The translations under genes were made by a program, and so were the position numbers. Below, in pieces: positions 63,201-64,000 of a stretch of 64,000 nt of DNA (positions are counted from its first letter, which is position 1; each line of letters begins with the position of its first letter). This DNA is from Cranoglanis bouderius (taxonomy: Eukaryota > Chordata > Actinopteri > Siluriformes > Cranoglanididae). The notes beneath the pieces were generated by a model. That model ran no database searches. It saw only the letters and a program-made list of their open reading frames with translations, and was not told where the DNA came from. The stretch spans positions 5,612,013 through 5,676,012 of the forward strand of contig CM042565.1 of assembly GCA_023630585.1 (NCBI GenBank), read 5' to 3'.

Positions 63201-64000
63201 GTGATGATGAAGGGTGAATGAAGTTCCGAGTCTCTAGCGTTGCATGCTATTTCACAGACCATGATCTGAACGAACCATCAACTTATTTAGTTATCTTCAC
63301 TTCCTTTAGAAGGGCTCAATTTATTATAGACACCAGATTAGCTAGATTCTGGGGTATTGCGCTTGCCTTAGCTGTGTTGAAGGGATTTCTTGGTTACGTC
63401 GTGGTGTCGTCGGCGGTCTGGTCGGTGAGAGGCGTCTCGGAAGACCAATCGGAATGCTGAGTGGAATGAAGGCGGGAGGCTTGAAAAGCAGGCGGCGGCT
63501 CTCGATGGGTCCCCAGGCCGAGGTAAATGTGATCTGATCTCTCCGACGTTGATTGGCTCTGGAGACCCTCCACCGACCCCATCCTTCGAAACGTGCCAAG
63601 AAGCAAGAGACACGAGAGAGAGCGAAGCAAGTGACGACCTCAAACTTGTGTTCTTAGGATTTTAACACTTCCTGGGCTAGTCCAGCCCAGAGTGCTTCCT
63701 CCAATCAATATTGTCTTTGGGCGGGGTGTTAGCCAGATTCTCCACCTATTATGCTAATCAGCCCCTTGTCCATGTGGATGAGTGGTTCCGCACTCTTCAA
63801 TGATGAGTGGATTATTAAACTTTGTCCTGAAACTTGCATGTACATATCAGAACAATCTACACAAATTTCCTTACTCTTATGATTTAGGAAATCACTCAGT
63901 GAACACATACATACCAAACAAGACATGTTTGACTATACTTAAAGTACATTACTAATATTTAAAACACAATGATCCTCCTAGGGCTACTACACTAATACAT
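62652..64000 (-). mobile_element. Retroviral LTR with leader piece, runs off the window
   Basis: Read on the minus strand, this ends GCTGATTCGCTACA at 62652, preceded by ~95 bp of leader and the primer-binding-like TGGTAGATAATGCGGACAC (about 62755-62737), preceded by an LTR end (TTTTCACTACA). Upstream LTR text resembles the one at 29640 (TGGTGGAGAATAT, TTACGTAAA). It has AATAAAG-type signals near 63117 and CT-rich, GC-richer DNA at 63640-63370 as in the promoter part of the other LTRs. The start lies beyond 64000. Confidence 0.65.
63161..63195. repeat. (AC)n microsatellite
   Basis: AC array within the LTR, as in the copy at 29640. Confidence 0.95.

Overview
ORGANISM. The window looks like nuclear DNA of a teleost fish, probably an otophysan such as a catfish. 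Evidence: many decayed Tc1-like transposons, fish-type hAT and foldback MITEs, three copies of a tRNA-derived SINE ending in the 'CTCTGGATAAG...CTGCCAAATG' tail, RTE-like and other LINE remnants, a DIRS-type recombinase relic, abundant AC, CT, CTAT, TAA and AT microsatellites, and vertebrate-style spliced exons. There is no bacterial-type gene organisation and no CRISPR. The species call is inference from repeat content.

HOST GENES. One host gene is well supported: a group III secretory phospholipase A2 (pla2g3-like) on the minus strand. Its six recognisable coding exons run from 33859 down to 24750, with consensus splice sites and compatible intron phases (1,2,2,1,2). It keeps the calcium-loop WCGxG motif and the CCxxHDxC active-site motif. 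Two single-frame disruptions are visible, one between signal peptide and propeptide and one in the Lys/Ser-rich linker exon, and no separate last exon was found. Weaker host candidates are a first coding exon at 4726-4580 (minus), a terminal exon at 3604-3776 (plus) and a small two-exon transcript at 50448-50910 (plus).

LAYOUT. 1-13 kb: fragments of Tc1, DIRS, hAT, SINE, LINE and a tRNA-Glu pseudogene around two possible host exons. 13-24 kb: minisatellites and tetranucleotide arrays, a Tc1 copy, and a DNA transposon with CCCAGCAAAC termini (16346-21693) that holds 160-bp tandem repeats, a Tc1 fragment and a 4.1-kb LINE, which in turn holds a SINE. 24.7-33.9 kb: the phospholipase gene. Its intron 2 contains a three-level nest: Tc1 copy A, inside it Tc1-like copy B, inside that a collapsed endogenous retrovirus. 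34-36 kb: a hAT fragment and an RTE tail. 35984-48654: a young endogenous retrovirus with 1689-bp near-identical LTRs, a 4-bp target duplication, gag and pol in one frame separated by a single UGA followed by CUA, a deletion-broken integrase, and an env reduced to a splice acceptor and signal-peptide-like start. 48.7-54.4 kb: an AT array, Tc1 MITE, foldback elements and a full-length Tc1 with decayed transposase. 54968-58089: a non-autonomous LTR retrotransposon encoding a repetitive Ser/Pro/Glu-rich protein. 58-62.6 kb: tandem ~0.8-kb units of unknown origin, one of which carries an RTE LINE that lost its RT core. 62652 to the end: a minus-strand retroviral LTR related to the two other retroviral insertions.

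HOW IT WORKS TOGETHER. Most of this DNA is transposon strata rather than an interacting gene system. The items most worth a second look are the young retrovirus (leaky-stop gag-pol, apparent duplicated protease fold, unusual primer-binding site, vestigial env), its two relatives with the same LTR-PBS-leader-LTR-end collapse, and the nesting inside the phospholipase gene. All assignments come from reading the sequence by eye. No database search was run.
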